Below, piece after piece: positions 44,119-52,931 of a DNA stretch of 64,000 nt. The position numbers and the translations under genes were made by a program. How positions within the stretch are numbered: the first letter of the stretch is position 1; each line of letters begins with the position of its first letter. The notes under the pieces are model-generated. The model saw only the letters and a list, made by a program, of their open reading frames with translations. It did no database searches and was not told the DNA's origin. The DNA is taken from positions 4,340,001-4,404,000 of the forward strand of contig NZ_CP118158.1 of the NCBI RefSeq assembly GCF_028747785.1, written 5' to 3'. The DNA comes from Halosimplex aquaticum (lineage in GTDB: Archaea; Halobacteriota; Halobacteria; Halobacteriales; Haloarculaceae).

Positions 44119-44400
44119 ATCCGGAAGACGTGGCGCGCGCTGTCGCGGCGTTCATGCCGCGACAGTAGCCGCGCGAGGGGTGAGCGAGGGAACGCAGTGA
44201 CCGAGCGAATCGGTTGGGGAGGCGTGAGGCCGTCTGCGGTGCCGTTCGGTGGCTGTCCTGCCGTCCCTGGCGGACTGAAAGGGCGAGGCGCGGTCGCGTT
44301 TATACAGTCGCCTGAGTCGGCACTATCCGAGCGAAGCGAGGATATCCGACTCAGCGACCGCGAGCGCGCCGAGGGCTTTCAACTCTCAGCAGTCTCTGTA
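44119..44400 (-). repeat. Inverted repeat copy B (about 280 bp), downstream of the flavoprotein gene
   Basis: This is the inverted counterpart of copy A (41156-41510) and lies in the same relation to its gene, starting 13 bp after the flavoprotein stop. It includes a palindrome near 44141-44164 with arms CTGTCGCGG / CCGCGACAG. The region 44106-44458 otherwise contains no gene. Convergent genes end on either side. Recombination between A and B could invert the intervening 2.6 kb. Confidence 0.7.
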
Positions 44401-44458
44401 GTCACTGCCGCTAGCGAACGTGTCGAAGACTCTCGACGGTCACCAGAAAATACAACGC

Positions 44459-45160
44459 CTACAACATCCGGGAGAACTGGCCGAGCGGGGGGAACGTCAG
44501 CACTTCCTCGCTCTCGGCGTCGAACACGACGGGACGGAACTGCGCGATGCGAGTGACCATCGGCGACAGCTCCGGCCGCGACGTCCCGACGCGGCCGTTG
44601 ACGGACAGCCCCTCGACGAGTCGATTGAACGCGGGAACCACGAGCACGTCCGAGCGGCGATAGGCGCCGTCACCGACGAGAAAACACGGGCGCTTCTGCC
44701 CCTCGATCTCGATTGCGGGGTGGTCGTGGCCGACGACGTAGGCGTCGGCGGGCGTCTCGGGTTCCTCGTGGCCGTGGGTCACGACGACGGTATCGTCGCC
44801 CTCGGTGTCGAGTTCGTACTCGTCGTGCAGGTCGCCCGCGTAGGCGTCGCCGAGCATCGTGTCGTGGTTCCCCTCGACGACGACGAGGCGAGCCCCCGAT
44901 CCGCGGACCGCGCGGGAGATCCCAGAGAGCGCCGCGTCTGCGCTGTCCGGGACGGAGCTGAACGAGTGGAACACGTCGCCGGCCAGAACCACCTCGTCGG
45001 GGTCGAAGTGGTCGAGCAGGCCTTCCAGCCGCTCGACGCAGTCATCGCCGGCGCCGATGGGGAACTCGACCGTCGAGGCCTCCGCCTTCCCGAAGTGGAG
45101 ATCCGCGAGGACGAGCGTTCCGTCGACGAAGACGGCCCGGTCGCGGTACTCGGGGTCCAT
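44459..45160 (-). CDS. Metallophosphoesterase (PdeM-like)
   Basis: The 233-residue protein has the calcineurin-type metal motifs LADLHFGK, LAGDVFHS, VEGNHD and VTHGHE / VVGHDHP. Its size and order match the archaeal/bacterial PdeM-type phosphoesterases linked to DNA ligase-associated processing, though no ligase is adjacent here. The substrate is not known. Its start lies 72 bp from the end of the acetyltransferase gene. Confidence 0.88.
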   Translation of the reverse strand: MDPEYRDRAVFVDGTLVLADLHFGKAEASTVEFPIGAGDDCVERLEGLLDHFDPDEVVLAGDVFHSFSSVPDSADAALSGISRAVRGSGARLVVVEGNHDTMLGDAYAGDLHDEYELDTEGDDTVVVTHGHEEPETPADAYVVGHDHPAIEIEGQKRPCFLVGDGAYRRSDVLVVPAFNRLVEGLSVNGRVGTSRPELSPMVTRIAQFRPVVFDAESEEVLTFPPLGQFSRML

Positions 45161-45232
45161 CGCTCACCACTCGGACGCGGGCGGGCAAAGACCTGACGCA
45201 CCCGCCGGCGTCGTCGACCGACGGCGACCGGG

Positions 45233-45898
45233 TCACTCCCCGGTCGCCTGGCGGTACTCTTCGGCCGTGACGGTGAACCGGTGGACGTCGGCGACGGAGC
45301 CGTCCATGGTGACCTGGAAGTTCCGCAGGAGCCCCTCGCGGTGGCCGCCGTGGGCCTCGATATAGCGCGAGACCGCCTTGTAGGACTTCTCGTTCCCGTC
45401 GAAGACCGTCACGACCACGGCTTCCAGATCCAACCGGTCGAAGGCCACCTCCATGAGCGCCGCGGCGCGCTCGCCGGAGTAGCCGCGGCCCCAGAAGCGC
45501 TTGCGCAGCCACGCGCCGAACGTCGCCGTCTGCCGGTCCCAGTCGACGGAGATCCCGGTGAAACCGGCGAACTCGCCGGCGCCGTCTCGCGGTTCCCGCT
45601 GGTCACCGCTCGAATCTTCCGAGGCGCTCCGCGCCTCGCCGTCCTCGCCCGGTTTGGGCCGGATCGCGTAGGTCGCCCCCTCTCCGTTCTCGCGTTGTTC
45701 GGTGATCTGTTCGAGGAACTCCTCGGTCTCCTTCGGCGTCTCGTGGGGCGTCCAGGTGACGTACTCGGTGATCTCGTCGATGTGCGGGGCGCCTTCGCGG
45801 ACGTACTCGTACTGGTCGAGCGGGTCGAGCGTCTCCGTCGTCGCCGCTTCGAGGACGAGTCGCTCCGTCTCGATGCGCTCGGGGAAGAGATCGGACAT
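45233..45898 (-). CDS. GNAT family N-acetyltransferase
   Basis: The 221-residue protein starts MSDLFPERIETERLVLEAATTE, the usual RimJ/RimL-type opening, and has the acetyl-CoA motif RKRFWGRGYSGERAAALMEVAF. An acidic/Ser-rich insertion (about 75-100) is low complexity. The RimJ/L class acetylates protein or small-molecule amines. The ATG at 45898 is chosen by family length. Confidence 0.88.
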   Translation of the reverse strand: MSDLFPERIETERLVLEAATTETLDPLDQYEYVREGAPHIDEITEYVTWTPHETPKETEEFLEQITEQRENGEGATYAIRPKPGEDGEARSASEDSSGDQREPRDGAGEFAGFTGISVDWDRQTATFGAWLRKRFWGRGYSGERAAALMEVAFDRLDLEAVVVTVFDGNEKSYKAVSRYIEAHGGHREGLLRNFQVTMDGSVADVHRFTVTAEEYRQATGE

Positions 45899-46026
45899 AC
45901 ACCTATCCGAGCGGGCCACCGGAAAAGCGCTTTCCCGGGTGTGATACCCGTTATCGCAGGTGGCGTCGGTTCCCGCGGCCCGACCGACGCAGGGGTATTT
46001 TACCGGCGGAGCGCCGACGGACGCGT

Positions 46027-46179
46027 ATGACCGACGACCTGCAGACGGCGGTCGAGGAGTTCCTCGACAAGACCGACACGACGCTCGGAGAGTACGACCA
46101 GGGATACGCCGACGCCGACGCGACGCTGACCGTGCTGCGCGACCACATCTCGGACCTGCGCGAGGTCGCCGAGGAGTGA
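46027..46179 (+). CDS. Small acidic protein (50 aa)
   Basis: The ATG at 46027 starts a 50-residue frame (MTDDLQTAVEEFLDKTDTTL) ending at TGA 46177-46179. It is amphipathic and helical, with no cysteines. A TATA-like GGTATTTTACC (45992-46002) lies about 25-35 nt upstream, in the correct place for a leaderless transcript. I do not know the function. Confidence 0.6.
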   Translation: MTDDLQTAVEEFLDKTDTTLGEYDQGYADADATLTVLRDHISDLREVAEE

Positions 46180-46284
46180 CGCTCGGCGGCCCGGGACAGG
46201 CCGGGAACCAACTTTGACGGCCGGGACCGACTGCGACGGCCGGGGGAAGACCGATAGTGCGGGCGGACGAACCGCCCGACACAC

Positions 46285-47448
46285 ATGACAGACGTCGTGA
46301 TAGTCGACGGGGCGCGGACGGCCCACGGAGCGATGCTCGGGTCGCTCTCGGGCGTGCGCGCGCCGGAACTCGGCGCGACGGTACTCGAAGACCTCGTCGA
46401 CCGCTCGGGGGTCGATCCCGACGACCTCGACTGGGTCGGCCTGGGTAACGCCGTCCAGGCGGGCGTGGGGCAGGTACCGGCGCGCCAGGCCGTCGTCGAG
46501 GCGGGACTGCCGGACGACACGCCAGCGACGACCGTCAACGAGGCGTCGGGGTCGGGACTGCGGGCGATCATGCTCGCCGCGGACCGCATCGACGCCGGCC
46601 GGGTCGACGTCGCCGTCGCCGGCGGCATGGAGTCGATGTCCAACGCGCCGTACCTCGTCCGCGAGATGCGCCAGGGCCGCCGCCACGGCAACGCGGAGCT
46701 GGTCGACTCGATGATCTTCGACGCGCTCTGGGACGTGGGCTACGACGCGCACATGGGCGACCTCACCGAGGCGCTCGCCGACGAGTACGACATCTCTCGC
46801 GAGGACCAGGACCGGTACGCGCTGCGGAGCAACCGCAGGGCCGCCGAATCAATCGAGGCGGGTCGATTCGCCGAGGAACTCGTCCCCGTCGAAGCCGGCG
46901 ACCGCCTCGTCACCGAGGACGAGGGGCCGCGCCCCGACACCTCTCTCGACAGGCTCGCAGAGCTTCCGACCGCGTTCAGCGAGGACGGGACGATCACGCC
47001 CGGCAACGCGTCCAAGCTCGCAGACGGCGCGGGCGGCGTCTTGCTCGCGAGCGCCGAGGCGGCCGAGGAGCGCGGACTGGGGCCGATGGTCCACGTCGAG
47101 GACTACGCCGTCGCCTACCGAGACCCGGCGGAGTTCTCGCAGGCGGTCGGGGACGCCATCGAGAAACTGCTCGACCGGAACGACCTGGCCGTCGACGACG
47201 TCGACCACTACGAGGTCAACGAGGCCTTCGCCGCCCAGACCGTCTACGTCCGCGACCGACTGGGCATCCCCGAGGAGCGGCTGAACCCGCTCGGCGGCGC
47301 GGTCGCGCTCGGCCACCCCATCGGCGCCAGCGGCGGCATCCTGGCGACGACGATCGCTCACGCGATGGTCCGGGAGGATCACGACTACGGAGTGGTGGGG
47401 ATGAGCGTCGGCGGCGGCGGTGCGGTGATGATGCTGTTGTCGCGGTGA
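46285..47448 (+). CDS. Thiolase family protein with serines at both catalytic Cys positions
   Basis: The 387-residue protein has the complete thiolase fold: NEAFAAQ (312-318), GHPIGASGG (343-351, with H344) and GMSVGGGG near the end. The nucleophile Cys of the usual N-x-V-C-x-S-G motif is replaced by S88 in VNEASGSGL, and the second Cys is S374. A haloarchaeal BktB-type beta-ketothiolase is recalled to use a Ser-His-His triad; a Ser-His-Ser set is not one I know. It may be a beta-ketothiolase of a haloarchaeal subgroup or another acyl-transferring enzyme. Confidence 0.85.
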   Translation: MTDVVIVDGARTAHGAMLGSLSGVRAPELGATVLEDLVDRSGVDPDDLDWVGLGNAVQAGVGQVPARQAVVEAGLPDDTPATTVNEASGSGLRAIMLAADRIDAGRVDVAVAGGMESMSNAPYLVREMRQGRRHGNAELVDSMIFDALWDVGYDAHMGDLTEALADEYDISREDQDRYALRSNRRAAESIEAGRFAEELVPVEAGDRLVTEDEGPRPDTSLDRLAELPTAFSEDGTITPGNASKLADGAGGVLLASAEAAEERGLGPMVHVEDYAVAYRDPAEFSQAVGDAIEKLLDRNDLAVDDVDHYEVNEAFAAQTVYVRDRLGIPEERLNPLGGAVALGHPIGASGGILATTIAHAMVREDHDYGVVGMSVGGGGAVMMLLSR

Positions 47449-47478
47449 GGCGCTGTAGGACTGCCGGCGGCGTCGCGA

Positions 47479-47523
47479 GTGAGCGTCGGCGGCGGTGCGG
47501 TGATGGCGTTGCTTTCGCGCTGA
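47479..47523 (+). pseudogene. Relic of a second thiolase C-terminus
   Basis: GTG at 47479 to TGA at 47521-47523 encodes VSVGGGAVMALLSR, close to the last residues of the upstream thiolase (MSVGGGGAVMMLLSR). Several codon differences indicate an older, diverged copy, not a fresh duplication. There is no thiolase sequence before it, so this is the tail end of a lost paralogue or a partial tandem duplication. Confidence 0.6.
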
Positions 47524-47586
47524 CGGCCGAACACGCGTTTCCCGGGCCGCGAACGAGGATACATACGTGCTCGTCTCCGTCTGTGA

Positions 47587-47727
47587 GGTACGGACCCTGG
47601 TTCCAACGGCCCGCTCTCCACGGAGACCACGCAGAATCCCAGGCCCACATCTGTCAGCGGGGGCGGCCTGCTGCTGGGATTACTACTGTTGATCGCCGCT
47701 CTCGTCGTGTTGTCAATACTCTTCTGA
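47587..47727 (+). other. Orphan open frame ending in a membrane helix
   Basis: After a stop at 47584-47586 the frame runs GTDPGSNGPLSTETT, then a hydrophobic stretch (GGGLLLGLLLLIAALVVLS) and TGA at 47725-47727. No ATG, GTG or TTG opens it, so it is probably the remnant of a surface protein with a C-terminal anchor. Alternatively the true start is lost by a small mutation. The rest of 47524-47762 shows no gene. Confidence 0.3.
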
Positions 47728-47762
47728 CCCGCTCGACCGGGCCGAGCAGGCGGTGTGGACAG

Positions 47763-48410
47763 TTACTCGCCGCTGTCGTGTTCTACCCCGCGCAAGAGCG
47801 CGACGACGTTCTCCTCCTCGCCGTCGATCTGCTGGGGATAGATGCCGACGGCGACGATGTGGTCCTCACCGTGCCTGAACTTCGCGGCGTGGACGTACAC
47901 GTCGACCTCGCTCCCGGCCAGTGTCGCGGTCCCCTCGTACTTCTGGAGGGTCCGCTGGCGCCCGAGCGCGCGGACGCTCCGGTTCTCGACGTGGTCGCCC
48001 ACGGTGAGTCCCTCGTACTGGGACTCGAACTGCTGGAGGATATCTCGTGTGCTCATGTCCGAGATGGGGTTGAACGTCTGCCCCACGGCCTCGACCTCCG
48101 GGCTGGCGAAGGTGACGAACACGGCGGCGCGCTGGGACCCGAGCGGACCGAGGTCGACCGCCCGCTCGTAGCGCGCCTGCTGGTTGGTCACCTCGACCTG
48201 TCTGGTCTGCCCGGCGGCGCTAACGTTGCGCGTCACCACCGACTCGTTGACGGCCTGTTCTTCGTACCCGGTGTCCGACTGGACGTCGTCGCTCACTGTC
48301 GCCGGTTCCGCGCTGAAGGTGAGCGGCTTCTGTCCGGTGAGAAAGCCGCACCCGGCCGTCACCGTCGCGAGGACGACCGCCAGCGCGACGAGCGCCTGTC
48401 GCATGTACAT
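47763..48410 (-). CDS. Lipoprotein (DUF6517-like)
   Basis: The 215-residue protein has a signal peptide ending in the lipobox TAGCG (lipidated Cys about residue 21). The mature part contains FLTGQKPLTFSAEPATV and a beta-rich domain resembling the haloarchaeal lipoprotein family I recall as DUF6517. It is predicted to be anchored on the outside of the membrane. Two start codons (48410 and 48404) are possible. The 226 bp upstream to the aminotransferase are relatively AT-rich and contain no gene. Confidence 0.78.
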   Translation of the reverse strand: MYMRQALVALAVVLATVTAGCGFLTGQKPLTFSAEPATVSDDVQSDTGYEEQAVNESVVTRNVSAAGQTRQVEVTNQQARYERAVDLGPLGSQRAAVFVTFASPEVEAVGQTFNPISDMSTRDILQQFESQYEGLTVGDHVENRSVRALGRQRTLQKYEGTATLAGSEVDVYVHAAKFRHGEDHIVAVGIYPQQIDGEEENVVALLRGVEHDSGE

Positions 48411-48636
48411 GGAGCGCTATTGTATCAGAACACGGGTAAGTGTGACGCTCCGTGACACGGGAGACAGATGGTTGATAGATGCGTTCAGTTGACTATTCTG
48501 CCGTCACTTGGGAGATGGTTTCGTCGTATCGGTCGTGTATTTGAAATTTCCTGTGCGGGGATCCTGACACAGGCGTTGGACGGACGGCGGACGCGGACCC
48601 TCAAGAATTATCGGGGAGCGCGCCGGCGGTAGTGGT

Positions 48637-49758
48637 ATGACGGAGTTCTCTCACCGGGTCGAGCAGGTGTCGATAAGCGGGATCCGCGAGGTCTTCGAGG
48701 CCGCGGGCGAAGACGCGATCAACCTCGGCCTGGGCCAGCCGGACTTCCCGACCCCCGAACACGCCCGCGAGGGCGCCATCGAGGCGATCCGCGAGGGGAA
48801 GGCCGACGGCTACACCTCGAACAAGGGCACCGAGTCGCTCCGCGAGGCCATCGCCGGCCGTTACGCCGAGGACCGCGGCATCGACGTCGACCCCAACGAC
48901 GTCATCGCCACCGCGGGCGGGAGCGAGGCGCTCCACATCGCGCTCGAAGCCCACGTGGACGAGGGGCAGGAAGTGATCTTCCCCGACCCCGGATTCGTCT
49001 CCTACGAGGCGCTCACGCATCTCGCGGGCGGGGAACCCAGACCCGTCGGACTCCGCGACGACCTCACGATGGACCCCGCGGCCGTCGAGGAGGCCATCAC
49101 CGACGACACGGCGGCGTTCATCGTCAACAGCCCCGCCAACCCGACCGGTGCCGTCCAGTCGCCCGAGGACATGCGCGAGTTCGCCCGCATCGCCGACGAG
49201 CACGACGTGCTCTGCATCTCCGACGAGGTGTACGAGCACATCGTCTTCGAGGGCGAACACCGCTCGCCGCTGGAGTTCGCGGAGACCGACAACGTCGTCG
49301 TCGTGAGCGCCTGCTCGAAGACCTACTCGATGACGGGCTGGCGGCTCGGGTGGGTCACCGGCTCGAACCGCCGGATCGAGCGGATGCTCCGGGTCCACCA
49401 GTACGGCCAGGCCTGCGCGACGGCGGCCGCGCAGTACGCCGCCGAGGCCGCGCTCACGGGCCCGCAGGAACCAGTCGACGAGATGGTGGCGGCGTTCGAG
49501 GAGCGCCGCGACGTCCTCCTCGACGGCCTCGCGGACATCGGCCTCGACTGCCCGACGCCCCACGGCGCGTTCTACGCGATGCCGGAAGTGCCGGAGGGCT
49601 TCGTCGACGAGGTGATCGACCGCGGCGTCGTGGTCGTCCCCGGGGACGCCTTCGGCGAGCACGGCGAGGGCTACGCCCGCATCTCCTACGCGGTCGACGT
49701 CGAGACGCTCCGGGAAGCGCTCGATATCATGGGCGAGGCGTACGACGCCGTCCAGTGA
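48637..49758 (+). CDS. Aspartate-type aminotransferase (fold type I)
   Basis: The 373-residue PLP enzyme has the Schiff-base lysine K228 in SACSKTYSMTGWRLGW, D196-x-x-Y199 in ISDEVYE, and NSPANPTG. It belongs to subgroup I aminotransferases that use aspartate, aromatic amino acids or alanine; the exact substrate is not certain. A TATA-like CAAGAATTATC (48602-48612) lies about 25-35 nt before the ATG. Confidence 0.9.
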   Translation: MTEFSHRVEQVSISGIREVFEAAGEDAINLGLGQPDFPTPEHAREGAIEAIREGKADGYTSNKGTESLREAIAGRYAEDRGIDVDPNDVIATAGGSEALHIALEAHVDEGQEVIFPDPGFVSYEALTHLAGGEPRPVGLRDDLTMDPAAVEEAITDDTAAFIVNSPANPTGAVQSPEDMREFARIADEHDVLCISDEVYEHIVFEGEHRSPLEFAETDNVVVVSACSKTYSMTGWRLGWVTGSNRRIERMLRVHQYGQACATAAAQYAAEAALTGPQEPVDEMVAAFEERRDVLLDGLADIGLDCPTPHGAFYAMPEVPEGFVDEVIDRGVVVVPGDAFGEHGEGYARISYAVDVETLREALDIMGEAYDAVQ

Positions 49759-49821
49759 CGCGCCGCGGGTGAGCGCCGACGACCCGCCGGATTTTTGCGG
49801 GTGTACGGGCCATCCCCGGTG

Positions 49822-50724
49822 ATGGCGCCGGATCTCGTCACTGTCGTCGTCGCGGTCGCGATGGCGTTCGTGCTGATCCCGACGGCGGCGCTCGGATACG
49901 TCTTCGCCAGGTACCTGAACCTCTCCGCACGCGTCGGGATGATCGCCCGGCCGCTCGGTATCGGCCGTTGGACGGGGTTCGGGGCGATGCTGGTCTTCTT
50001 CACCGGGTTCGCCTGGATCGGCGCGGTCGGTGGGATTCCTGACGAGGGCGAACCGTTCTGGATACCGACCAACCTCGCGCTCGTCGGTTTCGGCGTCGGT
50101 CTGTTCTGCGTCGCGCTCGCCCTGAGCAACCTGGGCCGGTACCGCCGACTCCGCGCCGGTGAGTTCGTTGCGGGCGTCGCAGCAGCCGAGGGTGACGAGA
50201 CGGTTCGGGCCCCGCTGAGCGGCGAGCCCTGTCTCGCGTGGGCGGTCCGGGTCCGCGAGCACTCCGGGGTCTTCCGCAAGGGCGGACCGCCACCGATCCA
50301 CCGCGATTCGGGCGGAACAGCGTTCGTGGTCCAGTCCGACACCGAGCGAGTCTGTGTGAACCCGAGCGACGCGGCGCTCGACGTGTGGCCGGTCGGCGGT
50401 CGGCCGTCGCGGTCGGATTTCGTCGCCCGCGAACGCGACGGCGTCTCGGAGCACGTGGCCGAGTACGCGGCCGACGCTGGCCTCGGCGACCCCGATCGCT
50501 CACGTATCTACGAGGAGGCCCGCGTGGAACCGGGCGACAGCGTGACAGTCTTCGGGACGGCCGACGGGCGGACGGCGATCGGCGGCCCCGGAACGGTCCT
50601 TGCCGACCGCTCGGGCGAGACGGTCCGTCGACAGCTCCGCCGTCGGGTCAGAGCGGGTCCCACCGGCGCCTCGCTCGCGCTCGTCTGCTTCGGCGTCGCG
50701 GCGATCCTGAGCGGTGCGGTCTGA
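49822..50724 (+). CDS. Membrane protein with GIDE-like domain
   Basis: The 300-residue protein has an N-terminal part with three to four membrane helices (near 5-27, 52-72, 82-100), a soluble domain with PLSGEPCLAWAVRVREH and ARVEPGDSVTVFGTA, and a C-terminal helix (about 280-298). The soluble domain resembles the GIDE/MULAN family. The ATG at 49822 follows GGATTTTTGCGG by about 27 nt and is preferred to upstream in-frame codons. Confidence 0.75.
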   Translation: MAPDLVTVVVAVAMAFVLIPTAALGYVFARYLNLSARVGMIARPLGIGRWTGFGAMLVFFTGFAWIGAVGGIPDEGEPFWIPTNLALVGFGVGLFCVALALSNLGRYRRLRAGEFVAGVAAAEGDETVRAPLSGEPCLAWAVRVREHSGVFRKGGPPPIHRDSGGTAFVVQSDTERVCVNPSDAALDVWPVGGRPSRSDFVARERDGVSEHVAEYAADAGLGDPDRSRIYEEARVEPGDSVTVFGTADGRTAIGGPGTVLADRSGETVRRQLRRRVRAGPTGASLALVCFGVAAILSGAV

Positions 50725-50839
50725 GCCAGAGTGAGGGGTAGTTGGTCGATTCGCCGCTGACCGGTTCGGCGGGACGACGCCGACTCGACGGGTTCCCGAA
50801 CGGCGTTCGAGTGACCGGGCCGACACGACGGAGGCCGAC

Positions 50840-51283
50840 ATGTCGGGGGCCGACCAGAGCCCGGGCGTCGCGGGCGCAATACGGAAGGACCTCCCGACCC
50901 AAACGCTGGCAATGGATCAATTGGCCCCGTCGAACGTCCCGGTCTACGAGACGAAAGCGGAGGGACAGACGCTGTGGGACCGCTGTGCGGACCGCGGGCT
51001 GCCGGTCGTCGCCGTCCGCGACGCGGAACGCGGGTTCGTCGTCCGCTACGACCTCCAGCACCTCGACAGCGAACTGTCCGAGACCGCCCTCCGGAAGCTG
51101 CGCGAACAGGTGCGCTCGCTCCGGTCGTACTCGATCGAGGTCGACCCGCGGTCCCAGACGGAGTCCGTCGGCGGCGAAACGGGGCCGCACGCCGGCGAAC
51201 TCCACGCCGAGACCGAGTCCGACGCTCGCCGCCTCGCGTCGCACGTCTCCGCGTTCGTCTTCGACGACGACAACCTGGTCTGA
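50840..51283 (+). CDS. Hypothetical acidic protein
   Basis: The protein has 147 residues from ATG 50840, or 123 if the ATG at 50912 (MDQLAPSNVPVYETKAEG) is used. The segment QTLWDRCADRGLPVVAVRDAERGF and a long amphipathic helix can be seen. No known family is recognised. The downstream neighbour is convergent. Confidence 0.55.
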   Translation: MSGADQSPGVAGAIRKDLPTQTLAMDQLAPSNVPVYETKAEGQTLWDRCADRGLPVVAVRDAERGFVVRYDLQHLDSELSETALRKLREQVRSLRSYSIEVDPRSQTESVGGETGPHAGELHAETESDARRLASHVSAFVFDDDNLV

Positions 51284-51309
51284 GTTCGCGACAGTCCGCA
51301 CGGTGGGCG

Positions 51310-51870
51310 CTACGCGCCCGCCTCCCGCTCGTTCAGCGTCTCGTGGACTCCCAGGATCAGCGCGGGGACGACGACCATGAACAGGTGCTCTTCCAGCGGG
51401 ATCCCGGCGAACTCGACACCGGTCCGGAGCGGGATGGCGAACACGCCGACTTCGAGCGTGTACCAGTCCCAGACGTACGCGAGCGGGTAGATCGCGGCGA
51501 TCGTGGCGCCGGCTCGGCGAAGCTCCCCTCGGCCCGCCCGCGCGAGCAGCGCGAACGCGAGCGCCCCGAACGCGACCTCCGTCGCGAGGTACGTATAGGG
51601 CCCGAAAACGCTGATTTCGGGCAGCGGGAGACCGGCGAGCGGCCGAAACATCGCGACGACGAAGAGACCGAGCCCGGCCGTGGCGGCGACGGCGAGTTCG
51701 GCGGTCGCTCGTCCGGCCGACTCCGTCCGAACCCGGAGCGCCGGGACGAAGTACGCGGCCGCGGCGAGTCCGCCGACGGGTCCGACGAGCCCGCCGACGG
51801 TGAGCCACAGGACGACGACGCCGAGGCCGAACAGCCCCCAGGCGAACCGACGCGTTCGTCCGCGATCCAT
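51310..51870 (-). CDS. Lycopene-cyclase-domain membrane protein
   Basis: The 186-residue protein has five to six membrane helices and, at the C-terminus, the carotenoid cyclase signature WDWYTLEVGV followed by GVEFAGIPLEEHLFM. Heterodimeric/bipartite archaeal CrtY usually has two such modules with PLEE-like motifs; here only one (C-terminal) motif is evident and the N-terminal half has no matching one. It may be a partner of another module or have another cyclase-type role. The ATG at 51870 is chosen; upstream in-frame codons give Arg-rich sequence. Confidence 0.75.
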   Translation of the reverse strand: MDRGRTRRFAWGLFGLGVVVLWLTVGGLVGPVGGLAAAAYFVPALRVRTESAGRATAELAVAATAGLGLFVVAMFRPLAGLPLPEISVFGPYTYLATEVAFGALAFALLARAGRGELRRAGATIAAIYPLAYVWDWYTLEVGVFAIPLRTGVEFAGIPLEEHLFMVVVPALILGVHETLNEREAGA

Positions 51871-52016
51871 ACCGATCCAAGCGGTGCCAGGCACATGAGC
51901 GGCCGGGTGAGCACCACTTCGGCGGCGTCGGGCTCTCCTCTCGAACGGCGGTGCCACCGGACCTGTAAACCTGACGCGACGAAAGAACGTAGGGGCTCCC
52001 GACCCTCCCGTGTAAC

Positions 52017-52871
52017 ATGGGGGATGTTACGCACGCCCGGGGGGGCGAGGAGGTCGCGCGAGCCCTGCTCTCGCAGGTCCATCCGGTGTTCATGCTGCCG
52101 CCGCTGGCCGCGTCGCTGTTCGGCGCGGTGTTCGCCGGGCAGGTCGCGCCCGCCGCGGCCGCGCTCCACGTCGTGGCCCTGTTCTTCGCGGTCTACACGG
52201 CCCACGTGAAGGACGGCTACGTCGACTTCCACGTCCGCGGCGAGGACGACGACCACCCTCTCTCCGCGTCGGCCTGTCGCCGGGCGCTCCTCGGCTCGAC
52301 AGCCGGCTTCCTCGCGGCGCTGGTCGGGATCTGGGTCACCTCCGGTCCGGGCGCGGTCGCGATCACGGCGCCGACGTGGGCGCTCGGGTACTTCCACGCG
52401 CCGCAACTCGACACCCACACCGTCGGCGCCACCGCGGGCTACCCGACGGGCATCGCGCTTGCACTCCTCGGCGGATACTACGCCCAGGCGGGCGAACTCA
52501 CGCCGGCCGTCCTCGGGCTCGCGGGCGTGTTCCTCCTCTTCCTCTCGGGGATCAAGGTCGTCGACGACGCCCAGGACTACGACTACGACCGCTCGATCGG
52601 CAAGCGGACCGTCGCGGTCGTGCTCGGCCCGCGGGGCGCCTACAGGGCCGCCTACGCCCTCATGGCCACGGGGATGGTCGCGGTCGTGCTCCTGGCGCTC
52701 GGCCTGCGCGGCATCCCGCCGAGCGCCGGCCTCGCGTCGCTCGTCTTCGGCGTCGTCGCGCTGGTCGCCCGCCGCGCCGAACCGGAGCTCGCGACGATGC
52801 TGCTGATCAGGGGGTCGTACCTCTTTCTCGCCGTCCTCGTCGCCGCGGTGTGGTTCCGACCGCTGGGGTGA
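52017..52871 (+). CDS. UbiA family prenyltransferase
   Basis: The 284-residue protein has about eight to nine membrane helices and two Asp-rich motifs: DGYVDFHVRGEDDD (about 65-80) and KVVDDAQDYDYDRSIGKRT (about 181-199), which bind the prenyl diphosphate-metal complex. The subgroup cannot be fixed; lipid, quinone or carotenoid substrates are possible. It is divergent from the lycopene-cyclase-like gene. Confidence 0.85.
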   Translation: MGDVTHARGGEEVARALLSQVHPVFMLPPLAASLFGAVFAGQVAPAAAALHVVALFFAVYTAHVKDGYVDFHVRGEDDDHPLSASACRRALLGSTAGFLAALVGIWVTSGPGAVAITAPTWALGYFHAPQLDTHTVGATAGYPTGIALALLGGYYAQAGELTPAVLGLAGVFLLFLSGIKVVDDAQDYDYDRSIGKRTVAVVLGPRGAYRAAYALMATGMVAVVLLALGLRGIPPSAGLASLVFGVVALVARRAEPELATMLLIRGSYLFLAVLVAAVWFRPLG

Positions 52872-52931
52872 CGGCCGCGAGTTCCCGGATCAGCAGGGTT
52901 TTACTTCGGGAACGGCTAGAGTGGTGTCGGC

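Noticed and set aside
41156..44400. Insertion sequence or composite transposon
   Set aside because: No transposase or target-site duplication was seen, and the enclosed genes look chromosomal. The repeats are reported as such.
48601..50454. Minus-strand frame of 617 codons over the aminotransferase and GIDE-like genes
   Set aside because: No promoter or domain; the plus-strand genes have PLP and membrane motifs.
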